DNA of 64,000 nt. Source: Leptodontidium sp. MPI-SDFR-AT-0119. Taxonomy: Eukaryota; Ascomycota; Leotiomycetes; Helotiales; Leptodontidiaceae. The notes beneath the pieces were generated by a model. That model was not told the origin of the DNA, ran no database searches, and saw only the letters and a program-made list of their open reading frames with translations. A program made the position numbers and the translations under genes. Each line of letters opens with the position of its first letter. Within the stretch, counting starts at the first letter, position 1. Positions 1-12,879 of the stretch are shown piece by piece. The stretch spans positions 1,488,001 through 1,552,000 of the forward strand of contig JAHLEZ010000011.1 in assembly GCA_020726505.1 (NCBI GenBank), read 5' to 3'.

Positions 1-3000
1 TATTTCTTGCTTTCGTCGCAGGATATTGAGACATGGGAGAGCGACCGGGGGTTTATGGCATGGAATTGCATTGCATCAAAAGGCGTTTTTCTTCTTTGGT
101 CGTTTTTTCCTCTTTTCGTTTCCCGCATTGAGAAGCATTCTGATTGTCCCACGAACTGGAAGGGGGGGCGTTCACTGGACATTTTCTTTACACGGCTCTG
201 TACCATGTACCTTTTAGAATGCAATGAAAAGACTGATAGTATCTCCTAGTTCTTACTTATATGAAGTGATTAATGCTATGTTATGAAGTTCATGTCTTGG
301 TTCTAGGTTTTTGTTTTGTTTATCCTTATATCCTCCGAGAGTCTGAACTAGTGTACGTGAGGGAGGAGCTCAACGTGGAGAAGTTTCTCTGATGGTTTCT
401 CTATTGGCACTTGGCAATTGTCTCTCACAAGAATGATGATAGTGGATGAGCTTGTCTGCCTTCCTTACTCGTAATGTTCACCTGAGTCAAGTTTGTTTAT
501 TGATACAAGCTGCATGAAGTTACGAGAGGTTAGTGGCTGGACTAGCTGGCTTTGGGATAGAAAGAGAAAGTAAATGGGAGTGGGGTAATGGGAACGATGT
601 GTACAGCTCTGTGGCTTGAATGGGACAAGGCAGGAGCATATCTACAGTAGGGGCCTTTGCCTTTGGATGATGATCATGCCTGGACGTACTTGCTTGACTC
701 TCTAGGGAAGGAGGGGAGGGGAGGGAGATGGGCGATACTTTCGATAAACGTTCAATGCTTATGCAGAGGATGAGATTGGACGAGATGAGCTGAGCTGGGT
801 ATCTCGGGAGTGAGTGCGAGAAGCTTTTTGAAGAAGGAGAGTTTGTTTTGAGTGGAGACGGAAGCGAAGTAAGATCACAAGTAGTGGGATTCGAGCCCGG
901 CGCTCGCTGAAGACGGTTTGGACAAGATGGATGGGTGGGTGGGTAGAGATGATTTGGATATGCATGGATGAATGGATGGGTGCGTGGGTAGAGATGGGTA
1001 GAGATGGTAACTTTAAATTTGTTGGTTAGATGGTCGGGGGAAGGGTGAGATTGGATGAGCGGCTTTATTTTGACGATATAGGATGATTTGGTGTGGTACG
1101 TGCTTGTTTCGAGGGGAAGTCTGGGGAGAGGTTGTTTACTGGCTGGACGTGTGGTCATAGATGGGGGTTGAGGAGGGTAGAGATGGCTGTGGGTAGATCC
1201 TAAGATAGGAGCACAAGCTAAAGCTAATACATGACGAAGTACATTGTTATGTTCCAAGATTTCCTCCTACTTGTTTCTTGAAAAGATGAGGTAGTTCTCT
1301 GGATCTCACTCTTCAGCACCCGGGACTCCTACACCAAGTCGTGGGCTTCTTTCAGCAGGTTAGGGAGGGGAGGAACACGATTCTGCCCCAGACTGTAAGT
1401 TTGGACGGGTCGCTTCTCCTTGCTCCCTTGAGGAAGAAAACCCGAAAAGTATATGCTTCATAATCCGCCTTGTTTCAGGAATATGCAGCCGCATCCAAAC
1501 GTGCATTGGACACGGAATCGAATACTTCACATCCTCCTCGTAAAAAATATTTGGGCTTTTAAAGGCTTGACATGCAGATGAAGTTTATTGATGGAGAATA
1601 ACTGAGATTGGACGAGCTGCACATCCTCAGTGAGCTTACACCACGTATGTAAGGCCGCTTTGTTTGAAGTTATGTAGCTTCTATCAGACGCAAGGTCCGC
1701 GATTGGACGTCGTTGAAGAGGTTGGGAGCTGAGGGAGCTTGGAGGGGTGACTAGACCTGTGCTTTACATGGTATATCCTCAGAAGCATAGCCTGAGGAGG
1801 AAAACCTCAGAACCGAAGGGAAAGCATGTTCGTCGGTCGGGCCTTCTCGCCTGATATTGTAGTGATTGGATATCTCAACGATGGATTGACGTGCGCCAAC
1901 TTTAGACGGTGTCTAGTGAACATTTGTGCATGGGTGAACCTCCGAACAACAATCTAGCGAGCAAAAGTCTAGCGAGCACAGTGTGTAAAACAAGAAGTCT
2001 TGGGGCGTGCGAAGTACAGTACAGTGCGGTGGGAATTAAACAAAAGTTGGGCAGCAAAGTAAGAAGGCAAGCAATGTTAAGGTTATCGCGAATCGGGCAC
2101 GCATTCCAACTTCGACTGAACTTACCATTGGATTATCAAACACGACGATAACCTTGAGTTGAAAGGTTTCTGGCACAGACTGGCAGCGCTGATATCATTG
2201 GATTGTTGTTTTAACCTTCAGATTTTCCCTGGAAGGGGGGGCAAGTACTGTAGGGAGGAACTGATTGATAAGATGAGTTAAAACAAAGCCTTGTAGGGTC
2301 AGGGTGAGTTGTACAGCATCTTGCGAGGTGACAGATAACTGAGGTGACCTGACCTGGCTCGGATAGAAGATCAGGGGCTTCCGGATCATCAGTCAGTGTC
2401 AGTGTCTTCAAAGCTTGTCAAACTCTAAAGGTATATCATACCACCGGTAAGTTGATAACACAAGATCTTACCAGGGAGGACGAACTCGTCTCATGATTTG
2501 AGATAGAAAAAAGTCTGGGATTGGGTAGTTGGGTACAGTGAGTATGAGCCAGGAGCGGCTTTGGATATCGGATGGGGAGATCGATGCGAGGTGGCTCGGG
2601 GGGGGGGGGTTGTCGTCTTGTCTTCTGGAAGGAGGTATGGAGGCTGAGTCTGTTTCAGATGATGGGAAAGAAGGATCGTTATTTGTGTTCTTTGTTCTTG
2701 GGAGACCGGATGATGGATGATCCAGAGGGTGAGTTGTTTTTGCTTATGTTTGAGGTGTTTGATAGACCGTGGAGGCGGATTTGGATGGAAGTGACTTGAC
2801 GAAAAATGAAGCCAAGCACAGACTTGGCTGAACAGTACGTTTAGAAACTTAGCTGTCAAAGCTGTGGTACTGTTTGGGTTTCTGTTTCTAAGATTTCAAT
2901 TACCCCCTGGGTCTTTCATCTGAATACGAAGTGGGTGAAGGTATTTGCTCGAGAGTCAAATTACGGAGAAGGTGAAGCAAGACATAGGCTGGTGCTGCCA

Positions 3001-6000
3001 TCGAGAATGCGTTCGAGAAGTGAAGTTTCCAAGTTGGTGTTTTGTTTCTCAGATGTCACATTATCTTTTGTGCGCTGCCATCTGAACACAAGTAAGTGGT
3101 CTGGAAGAGAGAGGACAAAGTGGAGGCTAGTCTGACTGAGGTAAGGCTGGCTGCCACCCGTGCATCAAGCATGATCGCACGGAGCTTCCGTTTATAGATT
3201 TGGAGGAACTTTTTCAAGTGGGCTGTAAGCGGACATTTCACCGACGGCATATCATCTTCTCTCCACTACTGTCGCAGATCATTCAGTGGTCCTGTCGTCT
3301 TTGGGCTTGAAGTTCCACTTTGACTGGAGGTCTGCAAGTAAGCTCTCGCTTGGTCTCTGTTCTGTTTGAGCCGTTCACGTGACTGCAGTAAGCGAGCCTG
3401 TTAACTTCAAGCTTCACTCTCCCAGGTCTCAGTCTCTCCCTCTCCTCCATGCACTGGAATCGTCCGAAGTTTGATCCCCTGGGCCGATAAGCACTGACAT
3501 GTTTGACGACCCAGCCCAGCCCAGCCCGCACTAAGCACAACACCACCATGATGATGATGATCGACTTCGAGGAGATGGAGCTTGTAATAATTGGTGCTGG
3601 TTGGGCAGGCTTTTCACCTTTTCGCCCTTTCACAGGCTGAGGCGTCCCAGCGCTGAGCTCTCACGTCAGAGAGAGCCGCTTTTTCCAGCACCACCATCAT
3701 CCATCCCATCCCATCCAAGCCCAGGCCATCTTCTCCATCGCCATATGCACCCATGCAACCCTCATGTGGATTTCGGCACTGCCAAGTAGGATCTTCATTC
3801 ACTCGCATCGACGACGGGTTGGCGTTGGGACAGGCAGTACGGTCTGGAGTCTGGCTGGAAGCATGAGCCATCAAGCATGAACACGACCTGCCTGTGCTGC
3901 GCCGTCGCCGAAGCCTTCGCCTTCTTTCTTCTCGAAAGATCGGCTGAAACGCCTGCAGGCTCTGGATGGTGTTCCAACAGTCCAATTGAGCAAAGTGTCT
4001 GAACTGCTTCAACTGCATGCGAGCTGGCGTTGTGAGCGGGCGGGCGGTGCAGCATCCCAGCGAGGGTTGTTCGACTGCAGATTATGAAACACGGGGTCGT
4101 TGAATGTCGGGCCAATCGCGCACCCTCAGACGCTTGTTCGTCATCCATTTCTGCAGACGGCACCATCTGATTCAGCGGATGGGATGCAACCGTCGCATCT
4201 GCCATCGCCAGATCCCAGGCAATAGCAGCAGAAAATAGCAGTACAGGAAGCGGGCTGTGAAGAGGGGTGGGAATGCTCCGACGCTGATGCGGAGGCGGAG
4301 GGGACGAGAGGAGGGGAGGGGAGGCAAATGCATGTGCTGGCAGCTGAGTGAGTATCTTCTCTTCTGTCTGGCTGGCTAGAGTAATCGTACTGGTACAGCC
4401 TGGATGCAATGGTCATTTTGGCTGGCTGGTTGTGAGAGGGACGACAGTGCGGTAAGCCCATATGCCACTTCAGTAAGTACTAAGTACCAAGGTACCTCAG
4501 CAGAGGGAGGACGGCTGAAGTGGCAGAGTTGCACTACACCGTCACGATCGCAAGAATAGCAGCCTCATGCGCCGCTGGATTCAGTGCATACGAGGCTCCT
4601 CAACATCTCGCTCGAATTCGCGTGGCTGCATGCTCTCAAGACAACGCAATTGCAACAACTCGAAAGATCCTTCACCGGCGTCGTTGCTAGCTCTCTCAAC
4701 TACCGAGCTTTCCCTGCATCGGTCCGTGTGTCGCGGTCAAGACGCTCTATGGCTGGTGTCACAAATGTCCGCTTTCGCCTGTGATCAAACATATGCTCTC
4801 CAAAACAAGAAGTTCGAGCTTTTTGGAAGACACTCAATGGTGGGGAGGGACAGGTGTGGGTGGTAGCTCGCACCCGAAGTTTCCGAGGTCTTCAAATGTT
4901 GCTGCGAAAAAGAGCCAGAAAGAGTGTCAGATTCAATGTGTGTGTATCAGCAGTGGTTCAGCATAACTCTGTTCCCTGGGCAGATCCTCAGCATCAGTTC
5001 AGACGAGAATCTCGTCGTTGGACGATCTTCGTAAGGATCCGTCTCGAAACGCGGTGGCCACACGGCCACACACACACACCCACTTGCAGGGGTCTACCGA
5101 GAAATCGTTCATCGATGGCTTGATCCAGGATCCTTGACTACTATCGACAAGGCTCCGAAGATGGATCAAGTAGTCAAGTCAGCATGGGTCATGCTCCCAG
5201 GCCGTGTGGGGAATTTCAACATCAAACACTCGCCGAGTCCCGTTTCTAGCATATCAATGCACTATGCATCACACTCAACCTCTTGCGGGATAATGGGAGC
5301 GGATTTCAGCTTCTCTTTCCCTCTGTCTGTGGTTGTGCCTCATGCTCATGTCGGTCGCCGGTCGCCGTTGTCTCTTCTGCTGTCTCTTCAACTAGCCGTC
5401 AACAAACGTGGCCTGGTTTCTCATGCATACCCGAACGACCGGCCTTACATCGTCCAGGTAGCTTGAAGTGGGCGAGACCTACCTTCGTCTTATCTTTTTG
5501 ATCTCTTGCCTCTTTTTTTTGACCGGCAACTTGGCCCTGTCCTCATTCGTCGACTCTTACTGTTGAAGAAGTAATACCTCATTCCTTGGAGACATTATCC
5601 TTAAAGAGTGGTTCGCAATATATTGCGCAGCCAATCTAGTTGGGGTCTGCTGAAGTTTCTTCGTCCAATAGCATTGTCTCCACCTGATATATCCTAACGA
5701 GGAGTCCTCTGGAAGTCAATGCCTCGAAAGCCTCATCGTTTCGGGAAGAAGAGATAGATCTCGGGATTGTTTCTTTCGGGCCTTGCTAGATCCGTTCTAT
5801 CACTTGATAAGCTGGATGTTTAGACGATATCACGATACACTCAAGCTTCACCAAACTGTTTCGTGTTTCCGATGAGGGAGGTCAATGCAGTCGGTCGTCG
5901 ATCCTACCACAAGCCTCTAACTGCTCGCAAGACCCTTAATCACGCTCTCCTGTCAAAGCCACACGCCGAAGTTTATCTGAACCGAGAGCTGGACTCTTCA

Positions 6001-6286
6001 ATCAGATCTGTTAGCCAACCAGACATCTGAAACACCTTACTTCGATCATCGTAGATTAAGACTACATATCCTCGACGCTCCTCTTTTGGACCGGTCCGCT
6101 TGTGAAGGGCCTTTGAAAGGTTAATATCTTGATTCAGACGGCCACCATCGCCCACCCTCCTCGACACAGATACGGATCAATCCACACTTTCGAATAACTA
6201 CCCGAGACAGAGTGCACTCATGAACAGATAGTTGTGGCTGGCGAGATCATAGGAGGGACCTTTCAGTATTCACTCAAGCCGACAAC
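1..6286. other. gene-free region, low complexity
   Basis: I see no supportable gene here. The longest open frames (for example 520-1257 on the minus strand and the minus-strand frames at 3.6-4.5 kb) are Pro/Ser/His-rich, overlap each other in several frames, and come from purine-rich low-complexity DNA such as repeated GGGTGGGTAGAGATG-like blocks at 930-1010 and GGGGAGG blocks near 700-730 and 4310. Part of the right end is probably leader and promoter of the gene starting at 6287. No tRNA, transposon end or protein family was recognised. Confidence 0.6.
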
Positions 6287-7260
6287 ATGGATGTCACATC
6301 TCTTCTAAACGCAAATTCCATTGCTGTTGAGCAGCAAAGGAATGGGGAGAACGATGCGGAGGAAAAGAAACGGGCAGCGCCCACAAAGGTCCCGAGTCGA
6401 AACAGGACGCCTTGGGATGCTGGAGGTTATTCACTTCCAATCAACACAATATCCAATCCAACGACGCCTCCTCGAACAGAAGAGGTTCAACACCGTGAAT
6501 CACAGAGCACGCCAACTTCTCCACGCCATAAATTCTCCGACAGCCGTTCCAGCCTTTCCTCTTTTACATCATCCTTACAATCGGCTTCCCACTCGAGGTT
6601 CTCTTCTCTGTCGACAGTTGGAAGCGCTTATCCTTCAAATAACCTCACCGAAGCTCTCTCATCTATCCCAGTCCAGAAACCTCAAGCTCTTGACCTCAGT
6701 CATCCGACGAAGATGGACGGAATCCTGCCTATCTACCCCCAACTGGGCGGCAGCATCTCACCCACCGAATCCCTTGATGCACTTGCCCTAGTTGCAGAAA
6801 ATGAGCTGGCTGGTCAACAGGCACGACACCAAGCCGAAGAATCGAAGTCCGAGTCAAAGAACGACACCTCTTCGGATCCTGAGACGTTCGAGACAGTCGA
6901 GTCGGGCCCACGTCCAAGCTCGCCTAGTGATGCCATTCTCATCAAAAGACCATCAGTGATGCCGATTTTACATCTCAACACAGGAGACCAAGAGTTGAAT
7001 GGAATGGATAGATCGCAATCGTGAGTTGCACTTGCTCTTACACCCTGCCCGCGTTATTTGCTTGCATGCTTCGGCTTGCTTTGACTTTTATTGCATTTTG
7101 TCTATTTTTACATGCGGCGTTGTTCGTTGTTTCATTTTGAATCTGGGCAAGCTTTGGGCACAAGGTGGTCCAAACTTGTGTGGATTCTGGGTAGCATATT
7201 GGCGATGATCTACGCACCATGTGCTGCAGACCTCCAAGCTCTGTGGTCTCCAGTCATTGA
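6287..7260 (+). CDS. hypothetical Ser-rich protein
   Basis: I do not recognise the family. The first exon (6287-7020) opens with MDVTSLLN and encodes 244 complete codons of Ser/Thr/Pro-rich, mostly disordered-looking sequence with charged patches. A donor GTGAGT sits at 7021, and a plausible acceptor CAG ends at 7229. Joining them in phase adds ten codons (a Ser/Pro/Val-rich tail) and a TGA ending at 7260, giving about 254 residues. Without splicing the frame ends one codon after the donor. The 209-nt intron is longer than most in this window, which lowers confidence in the last exon. There is no zinc finger, membrane segment or enzyme motif. The neighbouring gene at 8329 lies about 1 kb downstream on the same strand. 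A regulatory or scaffold role would be a guess. Confidence 0.6.
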
Positions 7261-8328
7261 CTAGACCTCGAATACTCAAATAGTATTTGGGAATTCATAG
7301 AGTCGTGTGGTCTGTCATGCGGCTCATTTGCTGTGAATGGCTCGTCGATCTTGACATTCAGTACTGGACGGTTCATCCTATTTGGCATGAGCTACCACGC
7401 CCAGACAGACCATGGACTTAAATTCCATCGCTTGTTTGCGCCTTCGAGCGCTCTACTATTGCACGTAATGTAATGTTCCTGCGACTTGATTGCCCAGGCC
7501 TTATGTATATGTTTGTTGAAAACTTTCGTGGCGACCACATGCTGGGCATGTTGAGCTACGGCCTGTACATGCCCTTATTCACCAGTATCTTATCGCCTCA
7601 TACGCATCCACATGCGATTCATGGGAATTCAATCAGTCAGAAGCGTATGAGCTATTCTGTGATTCACGGGCTCGCCTTGAGAGTTAGTTCTCACTAGCGC
7701 CTCTCCCCACCACCCTGGCAGCATATAAATCCGAGCCTCGAGATTCGACGACGAAGACCTCCGACTTGCAAACAATCTCAACCCAAACCCACCCAATCTC
7801 ATTCCAGCTACTACAGCTCGTTCATCTTGAGTCTCAAGTCTCTCTTTTGTAACTTTGCAAGCGAAGTTGGCCCCGACCCTGCCTTCATCCATATTTTGTT
7901 TTTCGCGCGCTTGTCCTCCTTGCAGGGGTCTACACCGGCCTCAACAAGGCTGAGAAATCTTCGCGTAGAACAATCTTTGTTCTTCGCGCGCCTTGCACTT
8001 TGCTTTGATTTTGTGGGCTCGGGTTCGAGTACATCATAAAAGCGCCCACAGCAACACTTTGCTTTGATTTTGATTTCAAGTCAAAGTGACTGCACTTGTA
8101 TGTCTTTCGTTATAGTGTTTGGTCTGTGTCGTTCGCTCGGCAACTTTCACTAGTCTCATCTGTTCAGTGTTGCTTCATTCCTAGCTTTTTATGTACCCTC
8201 GAATATCAGATCGCTGACAGTATTGCAGACATAGACATTTCCTAACCGCACCCCTTGAGCACCATCACCAATCTCTGATCACAAAGTCTCACAAGAGGGC
8301 ACTCTCTGCGCCCAACTTTCCGGCTTCG
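7261..8328 (+). promoter_or_regulatory. promoter and spliced 5' leader of gene at 8329
   Basis: A TATAAAT box lies at 7724-7730. About 600 bases of pyrimidine-rich leader follow before the ATG at 8329. Within it a good intron can be read: donor GTATGT at 8098, branch-type CTGAC at 8214-8218, and acceptor TTGCAG ending at 8228. That implies a 131-nt intron in the 5' UTR. The leader also contains a short direct duplication (CACTTTGCTTTGATTTT, near 7997 and 8055) and two copies of TTCGCGCGC (near 7902 and 7984). No protein gene is seen between 7261 and 8328. The transcription start is inferred, not observed. Confidence 0.45.
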
Positions 8329-9954
8329 ATGGCAGGCTTTACGATGTCTGATACTTCATCCAGGGGCCCTCGAGCCGAGCTAACTCCTCCTTCCTCTCTC
8401 CATCCTGACCGAAACTCTCCTACCTACATCCCCAACCACGCTCAACCTGCTACTCCTCCCCAGAACCACGGCGAGCTTCCTGCTTCCGACCACATCTTGT
8501 GTATGTACATCCCGAACTGTGATACCGGTTCGCAGCTCCGCAAGGCCATCTCTCATATCTTTGGTCGCAACAAGATGTGCACTCGACTAATCCCCGCTCG
8601 TGTCTGGGTGCACTACTGCCGCAAGCACTACCAACGTAGCCGGTATCGCAACCCCAAGGAGTATGCCAAGCTCCAGTGTGATCTCGTCCAAACACAGATC
8701 CGACGAGTCCACGAGTGGAGTATGGAGAACTCTTCTCGCGGACTTCCTGGTGTTGTTCAAGACTGGGGTCTTGCTGTCCGAAAGCGCGAGCAGAAGCGTT
8801 TGGATGAAATGAATGGCTCGAAGAAGCGGAACATTGCCGCCTTTGAGAATAGCGATGATGAGGATGGTCAGGATGGTAATGGCCGTGCTAGCAACATTGT
8901 GCCCCAGACTGCGGTACCAGACTGGCTCCTCGGTCAATGCGGCAAGGGCTACAGCACCCAAGTCATTCTTCAGATCTTTAATCGACTTCACAACGAAATC
9001 CTCGATGACACCTTGTCATGTTTCCCCGACATTGAAATCCTTCCAAACATCGTTGTCGACAGCGATGAGCCTAAGTCTCCCAAGGGCTACACAAAGAGAA
9101 CCGTTGTTGGTGGCGGACATAAGCGTGCGCAATCTCTGGGCATTGCTGCCATGAGATCCGATAACCAGTCTCAAGATCGCCGCATGAGCCATCCAGATAT
9201 GTGGGGTGTAAGCCCAAGCACTGTCGTGTCCCCACTCCAAAAGAAGCGTCGAGCAAACGGTAGCATGAATGAAGCCGAGGAGTACGGGTTCTCTGCATAT
9301 CCCCGACCCCGCCTTATCGAACGACCACTCCAAAGAGGACCTGGTCAGTTGTCTCATCGTCCTGCTTTCCCTGGCATCAACGAAAATGGGGTTGAGGATA
9401 GGTTTTCAAACAGCGCATATATCCAGGCCCCTCTGCCAGCTCCTACTCCTCAACGATCAGGTGGTCAATCTATGGCAGCTCACCTCGAGATGAGCAATGT
9501 CCGCAGTGCTAGACGTCCTATTCATCAACGATCCCAATCCGACATAGGTGCTTTCGCATATGGTCGTGAATACTCTCCATCCACTTCGTCGTCTTCAGCA
9601 TATGGCTCCCAAGGTGGTCACTATGGCCACGCAAGCTATGACCAAGGCTACCCGTCTCGTCATTCGGATGTCAACCATGAGACCCGCTTTGACAATATGC
9701 CTCAACAGTTCTCTCGTCGATTGGATATCAGCCACGATGGGAGATTCAATGAGATGCCTCAGCAGTTCTCCCATGTTCCGACGCATGGTAGACATCAGAG
9801 CATGTCTATGATTCCGTCCGCTTCCATGTATCAGCCCTCGGCCTACTATCCCCAACAGCCAGGTGCTCAATACCAAGGCGTCCCAGCTCCCCTGCCCCGT
9901 GCTCGCATCGTTGAGACCCAAGAGGCTCATGATGTCTTCACCAGCAGACGCTAG
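8329..9954 (+). CDS. fungal-specific conserved protein, possibly ORP1-like
   Basis: This is a single exon of 541 residues. Residues about 60-150 form the structured part: a Cys-containing segment (CMYIPNCDTG) followed by a basic HYCRKHYQRSRYRN motif and a long amphipathic stretch. I associate this with a fungal-specific domain annotated in some genomes as 'ORP1-like'; that name is from memory and uncertain. A basic, possibly nuclear-localising run (KKRN, then an acidic DDEDG patch) lies near residues 165-185, with another (KKRRA) near residue 307. The C-terminal half is disordered, rich in Ser, Gln, Tyr and Pro, and contains two copies of an MPQQFS-containing unit (DNA 9688-9770). The ATG at 8329 was chosen; a second in-frame ATG lies five codons later. 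A nuclear regulatory protein is the likeliest class by composition. Confidence 0.75.
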   Translation: MAGFTMSDTSSRGPRAELTPPSSLHPDRNSPTYIPNHAQPATPPQNHGELPASDHILCMYIPNCDTGSQLRKAISHIFGRNKMCTRLIPARVWVHYCRKHYQRSRYRNPKEYAKLQCDLVQTQIRRVHEWSMENSSRGLPGVVQDWGLAVRKREQKRLDEMNGSKKRNIAAFENSDDEDGQDGNGRASNIVPQTAVPDWLLGQCGKGYSTQVILQIFNRLHNEILDDTLSCFPDIEILPNIVVDSDEPKSPKGYTKRTVVGGGHKRAQSLGIAAMRSDNQSQDRRMSHPDMWGVSPSTVVSPLQKKRRANGSMNEAEEYGFSAYPRPRLIERPLQRGPGQLSHRPAFPGINENGVEDRFSNSAYIQAPLPAPTPQRSGGQSMAAHLEMSNVRSARRPIHQRSQSDIGAFAYGREYSPSTSSSSAYGSQGGHYGHASYDQGYPSRHSDVNHETRFDNMPQQFSRRLDISHDGRFNEMPQQFSHVPTHGRHQSMSMIPSASMYQPSAYYPQQPGAQYQGVPAPLPRARIVETQEAHDVFTSRR

Positions 9955-12879
9955 TTTGCTAGACGACTCTCATCATTGGACGATTTCTTTTCACTGTACA
10001 TTTTTCGCGATGATTTCGGAATGAGCGATCATTAGATGATGGCCCTTATTACTTCTCCCTCTAATACCCTCGCGATACCTTATCACCAGACTGCTTTCCT
10101 CCAGACTTCCATCTGTTGGTCCAGTCTCTTATGTAATTACAGAATGAATTTTCACGACAGACGCATGGCATGGTTGGTAGGCTAGACGGACGGATGAGAG
10201 AAATGAGATTTTCTGAGGACTGGCGCAAAAATTTCGGGGGCACTCACTTACTCATTGGGCGGCGTTTACGCGGAGGGGAGGGTAAACTGTACCTGCCAGA
10301 AGATACGATGCTTGCTTAATTGCTTCTCGCGTTCTTTTTCTCTCTTTGCGATGGGGATGGGTCCAGACATGACACCAAAAGTCTTATAGTTGATGGACGG
10401 GAGGGAAACCAAAACTCGGCGCTGTTTTCTTTTTTTGGAAACACCTTGAAAGGTGTTGCATAAACAGTATTAATATTGAATCAATGATTTCTCGCCTTTG
10501 GTCAGTAATTCTGCCTGTCTGTTGCTGTTGCTGGAAAGTTGTCATCTTAGTTTGAGACTCGTGATTCCTAACTTCAACAGACCGCTAGAGCAGAATTGCA
10601 TGCTTCACAACCAGTGAAACACCGAGAATACTTACCCCTTCCCATTTACCCTCCATCTACCTAAATAACCTTGACTGCAATCTATCTAGCCTAGACTTGC
10701 TCCCCTGCCATCCTCGGACCGGATCACAATCTCTGTACAACAACCACGTTTCTGATTAACGCCAACAACACACAACACACAACTTGGCAATTCCTAGCTC
10801 TGCAGAGAGAATCGTGCTGTACAGTGCGGGAGTGGCTACCGGCTGCATTGCATTGCAGATCTCTCTCGTGGTGAAGACAGGTACAGACTGGTACAGTAGG
10901 GTATGATGAGTAGGTTCGGGAACTTACTTTTGCTTTTGTATTTGTATCTGCTGTTGCGGTTGCTGTTGTGTATAACGGGATGATGCAGCGAACAATCGGA
11001 CCGAGGTTGAAGGTACAACCGTTCCGTGTGTGGTGTGTGTGTGTGACTGTTCGAGATGGCTGATGAGGTAAGGAGGAAGGAGGAAGGAAGACTGGGGACT
11101 GCATCTCAACGGCCAGATCTCAACGTACACGAGGAGGAGTGTACGCGTGTACTGTACTGTGTTTGGGTAGGCGAGATTTAGATCTGTGTGAGAGAGAGAG
11201 AGAGAGATGGATGGCTCAACGTATTGGAGATAAAGTAGGGAAATCATGATTATGGCTTCACGTGCTGACTTTGGAGTCTTATCAGGTTAGCATAGTGGTG
11301 ATAGCGAAGATGGAGGGTAGGGAGTAAGGTGTCAACAGTTTGTAATTTCTTAAATTGTCTGAGAGGCTTCCTTGTTCTCTAGCACATGCCTTTAGACAGC
11401 TCATTGAGTGCTGCAGGAAATTGAGTAGGTTGTTTGATTGCCTGAGTATAGGTTTGTGCTATGACAGGAAAATACACATTGGCGTCCTGGATTAATTAAT
11501 ACTCGTGTCGAGAGGTGTTACGAAGATATTTCTTCCTTCATCCAATGTCCCAAATGCAATGGTGGCCTTGAAAATTGCCAGCCACAGTTCGGTGCTTCAC
11601 ATTTGACATGTTAAGCCACGTTGATTCTTTGTGATGACGGTAATTTGTGACATGTCTTGGGCTGAAAAGGCACCTCTCGTATGCTAACAAGATCAAAAAG
11701 TCTTTTGGACATCTCTCGTGAGAAGTTTATGTAGAGGGACCGGAAGCATCCATCACCATCAGCGGAGTTCGAGTGCAATCAATTCCGAACTCATCGAGCG
11801 ACCTACTTAATTAAGCAAGTGAGTTCACCCATCATCTTGGAGGCAAGTTGGACCCCCTGCTTTAATTTATAATAACTGCCAGTTAAATTAAATTATGTGC
11901 TCTTTTTTCTCCGAGCTTTTTTCCTCGTGGGGATGGGGTATTTACTGACTCGATGACTTCGCAAGAGTCTAGGAAGGTGCTTCCAGGTAGAATATACTTC
12001 AGCAATTGTTAATTATCAATGCGAAGAAGAATGATTTCATAGTCTACAGTACTAAATGGACATAAGATGGACTGAGGGAACTTTTACCGTTGCCGTTGCA
12101 GCTTTGCAGCTTTGTCGATGGTATCAAGAGGAAGGGGAGTTAAGCGAGCACCGTATGTAAACAAATCTGGCGAATTTGGCCAAGCATGAAAACGAGAATC
12201 TCAAGAACCGCAGAGCGATTTAATTTCAAGAACATGAGTACTATGGTGGTATTTGGGCATATTTGGGCATATTTGATTTCTCAGTGGATAAAAAATGCCT
12301 ACTTGTGCTGGCCCCGCAACCAAACAATGAATCACGGTCCAGGGTCGCATTCTTGAAACAACCCTCTGTTAAATATCCAACTCTCGAACATATGTTTCGC
12401 CTCCGCTGGTTTCTTCTCATTGACCATATGCCCCGCTCCGAAGATTCTTGCATACGTCAAATGCCCCGCTCGGATGTATTTTGCGTAGTTAGGAGAAGAA
12501 GGGCTGCTGATTTTCTTATACGTAGACTCTCCACGACCAGCGCACTTCCGGAATTTTGCTGTCTTAGTGCCAAGTAGTGGATCACCCTCATTCCAGACAG
12601 TCCGCAGAGCTGTTTCTTTCACTAGCGTGAATGGACATACGAGATCTTGATCCCCCTGTTGACAATGTTAGACGGAACCGAAAAATGTATTTCTCAGAAT
12701 AACTTACAGCATAGAAAAAAAAGTCGATTCCCGCATTTAATATGTCCTGAACCTCTGGGATGTAACTTCGTACATAATCCCCCGATAAACGAAATCGTTC
12801 GTTCATGTCGCCGTTGCTAAGCTTCCATGTGATACTCTGAGGTACATGAAATCTATCCTTCCTTGCTGCATCGTTCATA
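9955..12879. other. intergenic region without recognised gene
   Basis: This 2.9-kb stretch contains the 3' flank of the preceding gene and the upstream region of the DUF6603-like locus. Open frames on the minus strand (10.7-11.2 kb and 12.2-13.0 kb) are short, overlapping and unlike any family I know. There are small simple repeats: TG-rich sequence near 11029-11043 and a GA tract at 11190-11207. An AT-rich segment lies around 11860-11900. I see no tRNA or mobile element. Confidence 0.55.
11190..11207 (+). repeat. (GA)9 microsatellite
   Basis: Nine uninterrupted GA dinucleotides in intergenic DNA. Confidence 0.95.

Noticed and set aside
880..925. tRNA-like T-loop sequence (GATTCGAGCC)
   Set aside because: The flanking bases do not form a five-pair T stem, and no matching acceptor, D or anticodon arms are present.
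520..1257. 245-codon minus-strand open frame
   Set aside because: Composition is dominated by Pro, Ser, His and Thr arising from GGGTGGGTAGAGATG-like purine repeats on the plus strand; no domain, splice structure or regulatory context.
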